A DNA stretch of 33,835 nt from Arachnia propionica. Its GTDB lineage: Bacteria > Actinomycetota > Actinomycetes > Propionibacteriales > Propionibacteriaceae. The notes beneath the pieces are model-generated. The model made no database searches. It was not told the origin of the DNA and worked only from the letters and a program-made list of their open reading frames with translations. Of the stretch, positions 8,929 to 16,449 are shown piece by piece (the first letter of the stretch is position 1; every line of letters begins with the position of its first letter). The translations under genes and the position numbers were made by a program. The DNA lies in contig NZ_RQYT01000033.1 of the NCBI RefSeq assembly GCF_003932785.1, positions 1 to 33,835 of the forward strand, in the 5' to 3' direction.

Positions 8929-8942
8929 TGGGAGCGCTCCCA
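8929..8942 (-). promoter_or_regulatory. LacI/CelR-type operator, perfect 14-bp palindrome
   Basis: TGGGAGCGCTCCCA is a perfect palindrome with the central CG step used by LacI-family proteins. It is identical to the operator described for CelR of Thermobifida. It covers roughly +1 to +14 of the promoter at 8950-8978, the right place to block initiation. Confidence 0.88.
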
Positions 8943-8949
8943 GGAGCCA

Positions 8950-8978
8950 AGAATCGCGTGATCCCACAGGTTTGTCAA
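8950..8978 (-). promoter_or_regulatory. Promoter of the lacI-GH36-GH20 operon
   Basis: On the minus strand there is a consensus -35 TTGACA (8973-8978), a 17-base spacer and a -10 GATTCT (8950-8955). Transcription would start near 8943, directly at the operator. This is one of the best-matching promoters in the window. Confidence 0.8.
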
Positions 8979-9017
8979 CACAGCGTCCCGCAGCGGGAAA
9001 ACCCCGGGTGACGGGCC

Positions 9018-10091
9018 TCACAGTGGCCTGCCCCTCAGCACCCGCACGATGGGATGCGTCAGGGTAGCGACGTCCACGCGGGGGTCCCGGTCGGTGACGA
9101 TGAGGTCCGCGCTGGCCCCGACCGCAAGGCCCTCGGCCCCCAGCCACCGACGGGCCCCCCAGCTGGATGCCCTGACGGCGAACTCCGCTCCGCCCAGGGA
9201 GGCCAGTTCCGCAACCTCGGCGAGGATCTCACCGTGGGGCACGACCGTACCGGCGTCGGTCCCGGACCAGACGGGAACCCCGGCCTCGATGGCCTTGCCG
9301 ATGGTCTCGTGTCGCCGGGCGTGGAGGTCCATGAGGTGCGCAGCGAAACGCGGGTACTTCTCCCTGCCCGGCTCGGCGTACTGGGGGAACCGGTTGAGAT
9401 TGATGATGGTCGGGACCAAGGAGGTGCCTCGGCGGGCCATCTCGTCGATGACGTCGTCGCTCATGCCCGTCCCGTGCTCGATGCAGTCGATGCCTGCGGC
9501 GACCAGTTCGGCAACGGATTGTTCGCCGAAGCAGTGCGCGGTGACCCGTGCGCCCTCCTCGTGGGCGGCGGCGATGGCCTCGGCGGCCACTGCGGCGCCG
9601 AAGGACGGCTCCAGATCCCCTGTCGCTCGATCGATCCAGTCGCCGACGAGTTTGACCCACCCGTCACCATCGCGTGCCTCGTGCCGCACCTGCTCGACGA
9701 GCTGCTCCGGCTCCACCTCCACCGCGAGATGGCGGATGTAGCGCCGCGTCCGTGCGATGTGACGTCCGGAGCGCACGAGCCGCGGCAGTCCTGCCTCCTG
9801 CTGCACCCACCGCGTGTCGGAGGGCGAGCCGGCATCCCGCACCAGCATCGTCCCCGCTGCCAGGTCCGCACGTGCCTGGGCGAGGGTGGTCTCGCGGCTG
9901 ACCTGTCCCTCCACCCCGAGGCCGAGGTGACAGTGGGCGTCCACGAGCCCTGGGACGATGAAGGCGTCCCGGGCCACCGTTCTCGCGCCGGGGACGGGCT
10001 CGTCGGTCAACACACCGTCGCGGATCCACAGGTCCCGAGGCTCATCGTCGGGGATGAAGGTGCCATGGATGTGGAGGGGCTCTGCCGTCAT
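9018..10091 (-). CDS. Metal-dependent amidohydrolase-family protein
   Basis: This 357-residue protein of the amidohydrolase superfamily (imidazolonepropionase/prolidase-like branch) has metal ligands visible in order: VDAHCHLG (H53, H55), a candidate lysine in GWVKLVGDW, ARVTAHCFGE, DCIEHGTGM and the catalytic Asp of VWSGTDAG. A C-terminal beta strand returns to the small composite domain (GASADLIVTDRDP). It is cytoplasmic, with unknown substrate. It lies directly downstream of ffh on the same strand. An amidohydrolase-domain gene beside ffh is also found in Mycobacterium (Rv2915c next to Rv2916c), so this is a conserved core neighbour and not part of the sugar operon. Confidence 0.85.
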   Translation of the reverse strand: MTAEPLHIHGTFIPDDEPRDLWIRDGVLTDEPVPGARTVARDAFIVPGLVDAHCHLGLGVEGQVSRETTLAQARADLAAGTMLVRDAGSPSDTRWVQQEAGLPRLVRSGRHIARTRRYIRHLAVEVEPEQLVEQVRHEARDGDGWVKLVGDWIDRATGDLEPSFGAAVAAEAIAAAHEEGARVTAHCFGEQSVAELVAAGIDCIEHGTGMSDDVIDEMARRGTSLVPTIINLNRFPQYAEPGREKYPRFAAHLMDLHARRHETIGKAIEAGVPVWSGTDAGTVVPHGEILAEVAELASLGGAEFAVRASSWGARRWLGAEGLAVGASADLIVTDRDPRVDVATLTHPIVRVLRGRPL

Positions 10092-10117
10092 GGCAGACAG
10101 CCTACGGCGAACAGGGG

Positions 10118-10133
10118 CCGGGCGCGCGCCCGG
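10118..10133 (-). terminator. GC-only palindrome immediately after ffh
   Basis: A perfect 16-bp palindrome, CCGGGCGCGCGCCCGG, abuts the ffh stop codon. It has no T-run, so it could be an I-shaped actinobacterial terminator or an mRNA-stabilising hairpin at the ffh 3' end. The next gene starts only 27 bases on. Confidence 0.4.
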
Positions 10134-11648
10134 TCACTGCGAGTCGAGCATCCGCTTCAACTCCGGGGGCAACTCGAAGTCGTCCATGGACTGGGGCGCC
10201 GGCGCGGTCCGCCCCAGGGCACGCTCGGCGGCCTGTTGCTTGCGCTTGGCAGGATTCCCGGAGACCTTGGAGGCCCGCTTGGTCTGCTTCGCCTGCTTGC
10301 GGGCCTGTCGCTGTGCGGGCATGCCCGGCATCCCGGGCATCATGCCCCCGGCCATGCGCTCCATCATCTTACGGGCCTCGACGAAGCGGTTGACGAGGTT
10401 GTTGACGTCGGAGACCTGGACGCCCGCACCCTTGGCGATGCGGGACCGCCGCGATCCGTTGAGGATGCCGACGTCGTCACGCTCGGCTGGCGTCATGGAG
10501 CAGATGATCGCCTCGATCCGATCGACCTCCTTCTCGTCGATGGCGTTGATGGCGTCCTTGAACTGTCCCGCTCCGGGCAGTTTGCCGAGGAGCTTGGACA
10601 GCGGACCCAGCTTCCGCAGCTGCTGCATCTGGCCGAGGAAGTCCTGGAGGCCGAACTGTCCCTTGCCCTGACTCAGCTTCTCCGCGGCCTTCCGCGACTC
10701 CTCCGCGTCGAAGGTCCGCTCAGCCTGTTCGATGAGGGTCAGCACATCCCCCATACCGAGGATTCGACTCGCCATCCGGTCGGGATGGAACATGTCGAAG
10801 TCCGAGAGGGCCTCGCCGTCTGAGGCGAACATGATCGGCTTCCCGATCACCCGGGCGATCGACAGGGCGGCACCGCCGCGGGCATCGCCGTCGAGCTTGG
10901 TGAGGACGACGCCGTCGAAACCGATGCCCTCATCGAAGGCCTTCGCCGTGTTGACGGCGTCCTGACCGATCATGGCATCCACGACGAAGAGAACCTCGTC
11001 GGGGTTGACGGCCGCCTTGATGTCCGCCGCCTGCTGCATCAGCACCTCGTCGATGCCGAGTCGTCCTGCCGTGTCGACGACCACGACGTCGTAGAGGTTG
11101 CGTTCCGCATGCTCGATGGCCTGCCTGGCCACCTCGACGGGGTCGCCGATCCCATTGCCCGGCTGTGGCGCGAAAACGTGCACCCCGGCACGTTCACCGA
11201 CGATCTGGAGCTGGTTGACCGCGTTGGGTCGCTGGAGGTCACAGGCCACGAGCAGCGGGCTGTGCTTGTCCTCCTTCAACCAGCGGGCCAGCTTGCCCGC
11301 CAGGGTGGTCTTGCCGGCACCCTGGAGGCCGGCGAGCATGAGGACGGTCGGCGGTTTCTTCGCGAAGCGGATCGGACGCGCCTGACCGCCGAGGATCGCG
11401 ATGAGTTCCTCGTTGACGATCTTGATGATCTGCTGGGACGGGTTGAGGGCCTTGCTGACCTCGACGCCCAGGCACCGCTCCTTGACGGCTGCGATGAACT
11501 CCTTGACGACCGCGAGGTTGACGTCCGCCTCGAGCAGGGCGATGCGGATCTCGCGGGTGGTGGCGTCGATGTCAGCGGCCGTGAGGCGCCCCTTGTGGCG
11601 GAGCCCCTTGAAGACGTCGGCCAGCCTGTCCTGAAGCGTGTCGAACAA
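10134..11648 (-). CDS. ffh: Signal recognition particle GTPase Ffh
   Basis: This 504-residue protein binds signal sequences on the ribosome with the SRP RNA and docks with FtsY. The N domain (1-90) is followed by the G domain with P-loop GLQGAGKTT (107-115), DTAGRLGID and TKLDGDARGG. The methionine-rich M domain (~310-480) ends in a basic tail with a GMMPGMPGMP segment. The start is TTG 11648, with GAGGGA 8 bases upstream, and aligns with the usual MFDTL..RL N-terminus. Its partner FtsY is encoded 3.5 kb away; the interval is occupied by the peptide/kinase/regulator genes. Confidence 0.97.
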   Translation of the reverse strand: MFDTLQDRLADVFKGLRHKGRLTAADIDATTREIRIALLEADVNLAVVKEFIAAVKERCLGVEVSKALNPSQQIIKIVNEELIAILGGQARPIRFAKKPPTVLMLAGLQGAGKTTLAGKLARWLKEDKHSPLLVACDLQRPNAVNQLQIVGERAGVHVFAPQPGNGIGDPVEVARQAIEHAERNLYDVVVVDTAGRLGIDEVLMQQAADIKAAVNPDEVLFVVDAMIGQDAVNTAKAFDEGIGFDGVVLTKLDGDARGGAALSIARVIGKPIMFASDGEALSDFDMFHPDRMASRILGMGDVLTLIEQAERTFDAEESRKAAEKLSQGKGQFGLQDFLGQMQQLRKLGPLSKLLGKLPGAGQFKDAINAIDEKEVDRIEAIICSMTPAERDDVGILNGSRRSRIAKGAGVQVSDVNNLVNRFVEARKMMERMAGGMMPGMPGMPAQRQARKQAKQTKRASKVSGNPAKRKQQAAERALGRTAPAPQSMDDFELPPELKRMLDSQ

Positions 11649-11681
11649 ATCAGTGTCCCTCGGTTGATCTGGTGCGGCCCA

Positions 11682-11710
11682 AGAATACCGCGCCCGGGAC
11701 GTCGGTCAGC
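11682..11710 (-). promoter_or_regulatory. Possible ffh promoter
   Basis: On the minus strand, TATTCT (11682-11687) forms a good -10 about 34 bases upstream of the TTG start. A weak -35, GCTGAC (11705-11710), lies 17 bases further, at the end of the kinase gene. The -35 is poor, so confidence is modest. Confidence 0.45.
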
Positions 11711-14024
11711 GCGTGTAGGCGCTGGGTCCACCGACGGTTTCCGCTTCCCTCACCCCGGGGGCGAGGTCGACCCGAACCACCCATTCGCCGTTCTCCGGGC
11801 CGGCGTGGAACGTTCCCCCGGAGAGGTCGACGCGCTCCCGGATGCCCGTCAATCCGTAGCCCAGCGACAGCTGGGAGCTGCGCTGGTGGTTCGGCATCAT
11901 GCTGCGGATCTCGAGCGAGACCTGCCCTCCGTGCACGCCCAGGTCGAAGGAGCACACGCTGCCCCGTCGCGCATATCTCATGATGTTCGTGGCGCCCTCC
12001 TGCATGGCCCTGGTGAGGGTGCGCTGCGTGATCGGAGGCAGTTCGTCACAGGCGCCGGAGATCCGCATGGTGGGTCGGAAGCCGGCGTCGACGAGGTTGC
12101 GTTCGAGTTGGCAACTGACGGAGGTCGGGCGGACCAGCGCCTGGGAATCCACGGTCTGGTCCTCGGACATGACATTGGTGAGCAACGCCAATTCCTGCTC
12201 GGCATCGCCAATGGACTTCTCGATCCTGGTCAGCGCGACCCGCAGTTCCTCCGGGTCCTCGCTCTCGCCGTAGGCCATGCACTGGAGAAGAATCACCGAC
12301 AGGTGGTGTGCGAGCACGTCATGGAGTTCGCGGGCGAGAAGATTGCGTTCCTCGACGCGGGCCTGCTGGGCGGCCTCGAACAGTTCCTCGGCCTTCTCGC
12401 GTTGGGCCTGGCGCAGGGTGAGGAATTGCCGGAGAACCGCGAGACCGAACATCGCGAAGACCATGATCCCGATCGCGGACAACGCCTCCAGGGAGGGCGT
12501 CAGCAGACCCACGATGAGGACCGCGACGGTCCCGATGGTCACGAGTCCCACCCCGAGGCGACGCAGCGGACGGCCGGCGTTGAGCGTCTTCCAGGCCCCC
12601 ATGAGGACCACCATGACGAGCGGGAAGAGGTGGGGCTCGGAGGAGAAGAACAGCGCCCCGAAGGAGATCACCGCGGGCACGGTGCCGACGGGGGCGTACC
12701 AGTAGAGCACCAGCACGGCGAGGTAGGCGATGGGTTCCCAGATGTTGTCCACCGAGGTTGGCCGGAACCACACGCTGTGGAAGAAGATCCCCATGGTGAC
12801 GAGGGAGACCAGGGCGGGTTCGACATACTCCAGCCAGGAGCGTCCACGTGGTGTCCCCTCGTCGTCCCGGGAGGAGACCGGGGTTGGCTGGTCCGGCAGC
12901 ACGAGGACGAGTTCCCACACCGCGTCACCGCGATCGACGCTGAGGGAACCGCCGAGCGCCTGCACCCGCTGGACGATGCGCACGAGTTCCTTCTCCTCGG
13001 CGAGCCGGGGTTCGAGCGGATCGGTGACCCGGACCATCAGCCGGGTCTCACCGGGCGGGCAGGCGAGGCGGATGCACACCTGGTGCGGGTGGAGTCCGGC
13101 TGCGGCGGCTGAGATCTGTTCGGCCACCCTGGCCAGGGTGAGCTGCGTGACGAGGTTGCGGGAGTCCACCTTGAGGTCGATCTGGCGATCCACCTCGATT
13201 CCCTGCTCCCGGAGTCGCCGCACGAGACCGTCGAGCACCTGTGAGGCGACGGGTGCCGCCATCGACTCGTCGCAGCCCTCGGCCACCTCGTCCTCCCGGA
13301 GCATCCCGACCAGGGCCCGGACCCGGGTGACGGCGTCCAGGCAGGCCGCCCGGATCTCCTCGAGCCGGTTCCGAAGTTGCTCGACAGCCAGCTCCGAGCG
13401 GGCCTCCTCGAGGGACTGCATGGACTGGGCGAGCCGGTGACTGACCAACACGCGCAGCTCCCCGGCGAGTCGCAACCGCTCGGCACCACGAATGGCGCTG
13501 GCGTCCTGGGCGAGGATGGAAACCTGAGCCTCACCACGCCTCAGGCTAATGGTTAATTTCCTTACGGCCAATCCCAATGCGGCACCCACCAAAGTGGTGA
13601 ACGTATAGGTGGCATAGGTCGTGAGAGTCGCCCCCAGATCACCAATCTGAAGACCACGAATGGAGGCATATGCAAGAGCGACTATTTCCACGAACAGGAA
13701 TTGCCGGAAACTGCCCACGGCAGCGAAGACCCCGGGCAGCAGCCAAGTGAGCATACCGTCAGCATCGAGGTTGCTCTCCGCCAATGACATCAGGGCTGGG
13801 ACGATGGCCAGGAGGGCGCCGCGCACGGGGCGCCAGAGGAGGACCACGCAGGCTGCCAGCTCCGCCAGCTGCGCGAGGAGGAAGAGGGGGTTGCGATCGG
13901 GATGCCCGAACCAGTCGAGGAAGCCGAGCACGTAAAGCGAGCACAGCAGCACGACCAGCAACGGTCGCCCGATCGCCAACCAGCGGTCGACGGAGCGACG
14001 AGGCTCGAAGACAGTCCTGTTCAT
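11706..14024 (-). CDS. Fused double sensor histidine kinase (degenerate N-terminal module, intact C-terminal module)
   Basis: This 772-residue membrane protein contains two NarL/DesK-type kinase modules in one chain. Module 1 has an N-terminal multi-pass membrane domain (~20-160), then a DHp-like helix in which the usual ELHDVVAH box reads ELRVLVSH (~residue 190): the phospho-acceptor His is Arg and the next Asp is Val. Its ATPase-like region lacks a recognisable N-box Asn and G-box. Module 2 begins near 400 with a second membrane domain and has an intact LARELHDVLAHHLS (His ~565), an N-box in QEGATNIMRYA (~678) and a G-box in GYGLTGIRERV. The gene follows the small secreted-peptide gene by 46 bases with no terminator and faces a LuxR-type response regulator. 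The inferred role is to sense an extracellular signal, plausibly the peptide, and phosphorylate that regulator. The 13.5-13.7 kb part is AT-richer. Confidence 0.88.
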   Translation of the reverse strand: MNRTVFEPRRSVDRWLAIGRPLLVVLLCSLYVLGFLDWFGHPDRNPLFLLAQLAELAACVVLLWRPVRGALLAIVPALMSLAESNLDADGMLTWLLPGVFAAVGSFRQFLFVEIVALAYASIRGLQIGDLGATLTTYATYTFTTLVGAALGLAVRKLTISLRRGEAQVSILAQDASAIRGAERLRLAGELRVLVSHRLAQSMQSLEEARSELAVEQLRNRLEEIRAACLDAVTRVRALVGMLREDEVAEGCDESMAAPVASQVLDGLVRRLREQGIEVDRQIDLKVDSRNLVTQLTLARVAEQISAAAAGLHPHQVCIRLACPPGETRLMVRVTDPLEPRLAEEKELVRIVQRVQALGGSLSVDRGDAVWELVLVLPDQPTPVSSRDDEGTPRGRSWLEYVEPALVSLVTMGIFFHSVWFRPTSVDNIWEPIAYLAVLVLYWYAPVGTVPAVISFGALFFSSEPHLFPLVMVVLMGAWKTLNAGRPLRRLGVGLVTIGTVAVLIVGLLTPSLEALSAIGIMVFAMFGLAVLRQFLTLRQAQREKAEELFEAAQQARVEERNLLARELHDVLAHHLSVILLQCMAYGESEDPEELRVALTRIEKSIGDAEQELALLTNVMSEDQTVDSQALVRPTSVSCQLERNLVDAGFRPTMRISGACDELPPITQRTLTRAMQEGATNIMRYARRGSVCSFDLGVHGGQVSLEIRSMMPNHQRSSQLSLGYGLTGIRERVDLSGGTFHAGPENGEWVVRVDLAPGVREAETVGGPSAYTR

Positions 14025-14070
14025 GTTGTTGTGAGTTCTGCTCGAACCCCGTCCCCCCCTAGGTTATGTT

Positions 14071-14256
14071 TCAGCGGATGTAACCACAGAGCCGCGGGAT
14101 GCGGAACAGGCACCAGAAGCCCTGCGGGGTCGCCTGGGAGACGACGGTACCGGCAGGAGCAGCGTGCTCGGGGGTGACGGCCGTGGCGGACTGCGCGCCG
14201 ACGACGGACAGGCCAGCTGCCAGCGTCAGGGCAGCGGCTGCGATGCGGATCTTCAT
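14071..14256 (-). CDS. Small secreted peptide precursor, candidate signalling peptide
   Basis: This 61-residue ORF starts at ATG 14256 with AGGAG 8 bases upstream. Residues 1-26 are a textbook Sec signal peptide: basic MKIR, a hydrophobic core, and SATA before the predicted cut. The mature ~35 residues begin with a Pro/Thr/Ala-rich spacer and end in GFWCLFRIPRLCGYIR, a basic aromatic segment with two Cys separated by seven residues that could form a disulfide ring. No known peptide family is recognised. Placement directly upstream of a membrane sensor kinase and divergent from a response regulator suggests a pheromone or a bacteriocin-like peptide sensed by the kinase. No exporter or processing enzyme is adjacent; the Sec route would suffice. 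A longer in-frame start at 14418 overlaps the regulator and lacks support. Confidence 0.72.
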   Translation of the reverse strand: MKIRIAAAALTLAAGLSVVGAQSATAVTPEHAAPAGTVVSQATPQGFWCLFRIPRLCGYIR

Positions 14257-14284
14257 GACAACTACTCCTGAGGAGAAAAACAGG

Positions 14285-14296
14285 CTCGGTACCGAG
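14285..14296. promoter_or_regulatory. Perfect 12-bp palindrome between the peptide and regulator genes
   Basis: CTCGGTACCGAG is a perfect palindrome in the 118-base divergent intergenic region, 29 bases upstream of the peptide start codon. A -10-like TAGTAT for the peptide gene lies at 14306-14311 (minus strand), which would place the palindrome near its transcription start. It may be the binding site of the adjacent LuxR-type regulator or of another repressor. No second copy is seen nearby. Confidence 0.4.
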
Positions 14297-14361
14297 TCCC
14301 GACGCATACTACACGTGCAGACACGAAGTTCATCAGTGACATTCGGAGGTAATTCCTCGTT

Positions 14362-14375
14362 TAAAGTATGGCCCA
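14362..14375 (+). promoter_or_regulatory. -10 element of a probably leaderless response-regulator transcript
   Basis: TAAAGT at 14362-14367 ends 7 bases before ATG 14375, so transcription would start at or next to the first base of the gene. There is no ribosome-binding site at a usable distance: the nearest GGAGG, at 14345-14349, is 25 bases away. The -35 is weak, which would suit activator dependence. Leaderless mRNAs are common in actinobacteria. Confidence 0.5.
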
Positions 14376-15061
14376 TGAGTGAAGCTTGCCGCGTCTTGGT
14401 CGTCGACGACGACCCCATGGTCCGTGAGGCCTACCGAATGTTCCTGTCCCGCCACCAGGACCACGTGGTGGTCGGTGAGGCCCGCAATGGCAGGGAGGCC
14501 GTCGAGGCCTACGACCAGCTGCTCCCGGACGTGGTGCTCATGGATCTCCAGATGCCCGAGATGTCCGGCGTCGACGCCACCCGCGAGATCTGCCGTCGCC
14601 ACCCCGAGGCCTGCGTGGTGGCCCTGACCACCTTCGGCACCCAGGAGTACATCGTCTCGGCACTACGGGCCGGGGCCTCCGGTTACCTCATGAAGGACTG
14701 CGGCGGCGCCGCCCTGCTCTCCGGCATTCAGCAAGCCGTGGCCGGTGACATGCCACTGGCCCCCGGGGTCCGACGCGAACTGGTCACCGACCTCATCGCC
14801 GGCCACATCCGGGGACCCGTGGACTCGGAGACCACCAACTCCCTCGCCCCCCGCGAGAAGGAACTGCTGGTATGGCTGGGGCAGGGCATGACCAACGCCC
14901 AGATAGCGACGAAGATGTTCATCTCCGAGGGGTCGGTGAAGCAGTACCTCTCCCACATCGGCGACAAGCTGGGGCTGAAGTCGCGCACCCAGATCCTGGT
15001 GCGGGCCATTCAGCTGGGTCTCATCGACCCGTCACTCATGACCACCACGAGCAATCGCTGA
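14375..15061 (+). CDS. NarL/LuxR-type response regulator
   Basis: This 228-residue regulator has a receiver domain (1-~120) with the acidic pocket VVDDDP, phospho-acceptor Asp57 in VVLMDLQMP, Thr85/86 in ALTTFGT and Lys107 in GYLMKD. The LuxR-type helix-turn-helix (~160-220) contains LAPREKELLVWLGQGMTNAQ, IATKMFISEGSVKQYLSHI and DKLGLKSRTQIL. ATG 14375 gives the usual N-terminus; upstream open frame to 14099 overlaps the peptide gene and is not used. It is the only response regulator here and is divergent from the peptide and double-kinase genes, so it is their likely partner. Targets probably include the shared intergenic region. The gene runs convergently into ftsY across the hairpin at 15075-15120. 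Confidence 0.94.
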   Translation: MSEACRVLVVDDDPMVREAYRMFLSRHQDHVVVGEARNGREAVEAYDQLLPDVVLMDLQMPEMSGVDATREICRRHPEACVVALTTFGTQEYIVSALRAGASGYLMKDCGGAALLSGIQQAVAGDMPLAPGVRRELVTDLIAGHIRGPVDSETTNSLAPREKELLVWLGQGMTNAQIATKMFISEGSVKQYLSHIGDKLGLKSRTQILVRAIQLGLIDPSLMTTTSNR

Positions 15062-15074
15062 CACCGGTTTCACA

Positions 15075-15120
15075 CGACGAGCCCCGAGGCGACGACAGGC
15101 GTCGTCCTCGGGGCTCGTCG
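15075..15120. terminator. Bidirectional hairpin between the response regulator and ftsY
   Basis: A perfect 15-bp inverted repeat, CGACGAGCCCCGAGG (15075-15089) with CCTCGGGGCTCGTCG (15106-15120), encloses a further GACGA/TCGTC stem. It lies between convergent genes, 14 bases after the regulator stop. There is no clear T-run, so it acts either as a strong GC-type terminator or as a transcript-end stabiliser in both directions. Confidence 0.75.
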
Positions 15121-15175
15121 GTGTCGTTGTCGTCACGCGAAGGGCTGCTGTTTGTTTCCCATCACGAAACAGGCG

Positions 15176-16336
15176 TCACTCCCCGAGGATGCCCGCGACA
15201 AAACCCTCCGGATCGAACGGGGCCAGGTCGTCGACGCCCTCGCCGAGGCCGATCAACTTCACGGGAACACCCAGCTCACGCTGCACCTGGATGACGATGC
15301 CGCCCTTGGCGGAACCGTCGAGCTTGGTCAGCACGATGCCCGTGACATCCACGACCTCCGCGAAGATCCTCGCCTGGGTCATGCCGTTCTGACCGGTGGT
15401 GGCGTCCAGGACCAGAAGCACCTCCCCGACGGGAGCCTTCTTCTCGATGACGCGCTTCACCTTGCCCAACTCATCCATGAGCCCGACCTTGGTGTGGAGC
15501 CTCCCCGCCGTGTCGACGAGGACCACATCCACCCCGGTCTCCTTGCCCTGGCTCACCGCGTCGAAGGCGACGGAGGCCGGATCCGCACCCTCCTCGCCAC
15601 GCACGGTCTCCACACCGACCCGTTCCCCCCAGGTGGCCAGCTGCTCGGCCGCAGCCGCACGGAAGGTGTCCGCGGCGCCCAGCACCACGGACCGTCCGTC
15701 GGCGACGAGGACTCGAGCGAGCTTGCCCACCGTCGTCGTCTTGCCGGTGCCGTTGACGCCGACGACCATCACCACAGCCGGGTCACCGTCGGCGGAGTCC
15801 AGCCGGAGCGTTCGATCCATGGTCGGGTCGACGAGACGCAGCAGCTCGGTGCGCAACACCTCCCGCGCCTTGGCGGGGTCGGTCACCCCATCGATGCTGA
15901 GTTCCTTGCGCAGGGCCTCGGTGAGCTCCGTGGTCGGGCCGACACCGAGGTCCGACGAGATGAGGGTCGCCTCGAAGTCGTCCCACGTATCGGCGTCGAT
16001 GCGATCGACGCTCAGCAGCTGCCCGAGCGCCCGGGCCAGCGCGTTGTTGCTCGTGGCCAGGCGTCGCCTCAGCCGGGCGAAGCGTGAACGGGGAGCCTCA
16101 GGCTGATCCAGCGAGGGCGCGGGCAGAGGAGCCTCCGCCTCCGCCCCGACGGGAGCCTCCTCCGGCTCAGGCCCCGCCTCCTCGACGACGCCCTCCCCCG
16201 GCTCTGTCCCCGGGGGTTCGATGGCCTCCGGCTCCTCGGGTGCGGGCAGTTCACGGTTGCCCTTGATGATGATGACGGATGCAGCGATGAGTGCGGCGCC
16301 GACGAGCGCCACGATCAACCAGAAAAACCAATCCAC
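15176..16336 (-). CDS. ftsY: Signal recognition particle receptor FtsY
   Basis: This 386-residue receptor docks SRP-ribosome complexes at the membrane. A single N-terminal transmembrane segment (residues ~3-24, WFFWLIVALVGAALIAASVI) is typical of actinobacterial FtsY. It is followed by an acidic Pro/Glu linker (~30-75) and the NG GTPase domain: GVNGTGKTTT (~191-200), DTAGRLHTK and TKLDGSAKGG. The start is GTG 16336. No ribosome-binding site is visible and a -10 sits 7 bases upstream, so the mRNA may be leaderless. It is downstream of smc on the same strand with 113 bases between them. Confidence 0.97.
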   Translation of the reverse strand: MDWFFWLIVALVGAALIAASVIIIKGNRELPAPEEPEAIEPPGTEPGEGVVEEAGPEPEEAPVGAEAEAPLPAPSLDQPEAPRSRFARLRRRLATSNNALARALGQLLSVDRIDADTWDDFEATLISSDLGVGPTTELTEALRKELSIDGVTDPAKAREVLRTELLRLVDPTMDRTLRLDSADGDPAVVMVVGVNGTGKTTTVGKLARVLVADGRSVVLGAADTFRAAAAEQLATWGERVGVETVRGEEGADPASVAFDAVSQGKETGVDVVLVDTAGRLHTKVGLMDELGKVKRVIEKKAPVGEVLLVLDATTGQNGMTQARIFAEVVDVTGIVLTKLDGSAKGGIVIQVQRELGVPVKLIGLGEGVDDLAPFDPEGFVAGILGE

Positions 16337-16348
16337 CCAGCCATCCTA
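16336..16348 (-). promoter_or_regulatory. Possible leaderless ftsY promoter (-10 element)
   Basis: TAGGAT (16343-16348, minus strand) lies 6-7 bases before GTG 16336, so transcription would begin at the start codon. The -35 region (GAGGCC-like) is weak. The rest of the 113-base smc-ftsY gap shows no gene. Confidence 0.45.
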
Positions 16349-16449
16349 GGAGATGCCGACGCCTCGGCCTCGCGACATGGACCCGCGTGGTCACGTCCTG
16401 ACAAGACGGAGGACGAGAAGGCCCCGGCGGGATTCGGCTTCCCTGGCGC

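Noticed and set aside
11109-13112. 667-codon plus-strand ORF opposite ffh and the kinase
   Set aside because: It is antisense to two well-recognised genes, has no family motif and reflects the codon bias of high-GC DNA.
14099-14374. Upstream extension of the response regulator
   Set aside because: It would overlap the peptide gene and add residues before a normal receiver-domain N-terminus.
14257-14418. N-terminal extension of the small secreted peptide to 115 residues
   Set aside because: It would bury the signal peptide in the middle and overlap the regulator; ATG 14256 has a good ribosome-binding site.
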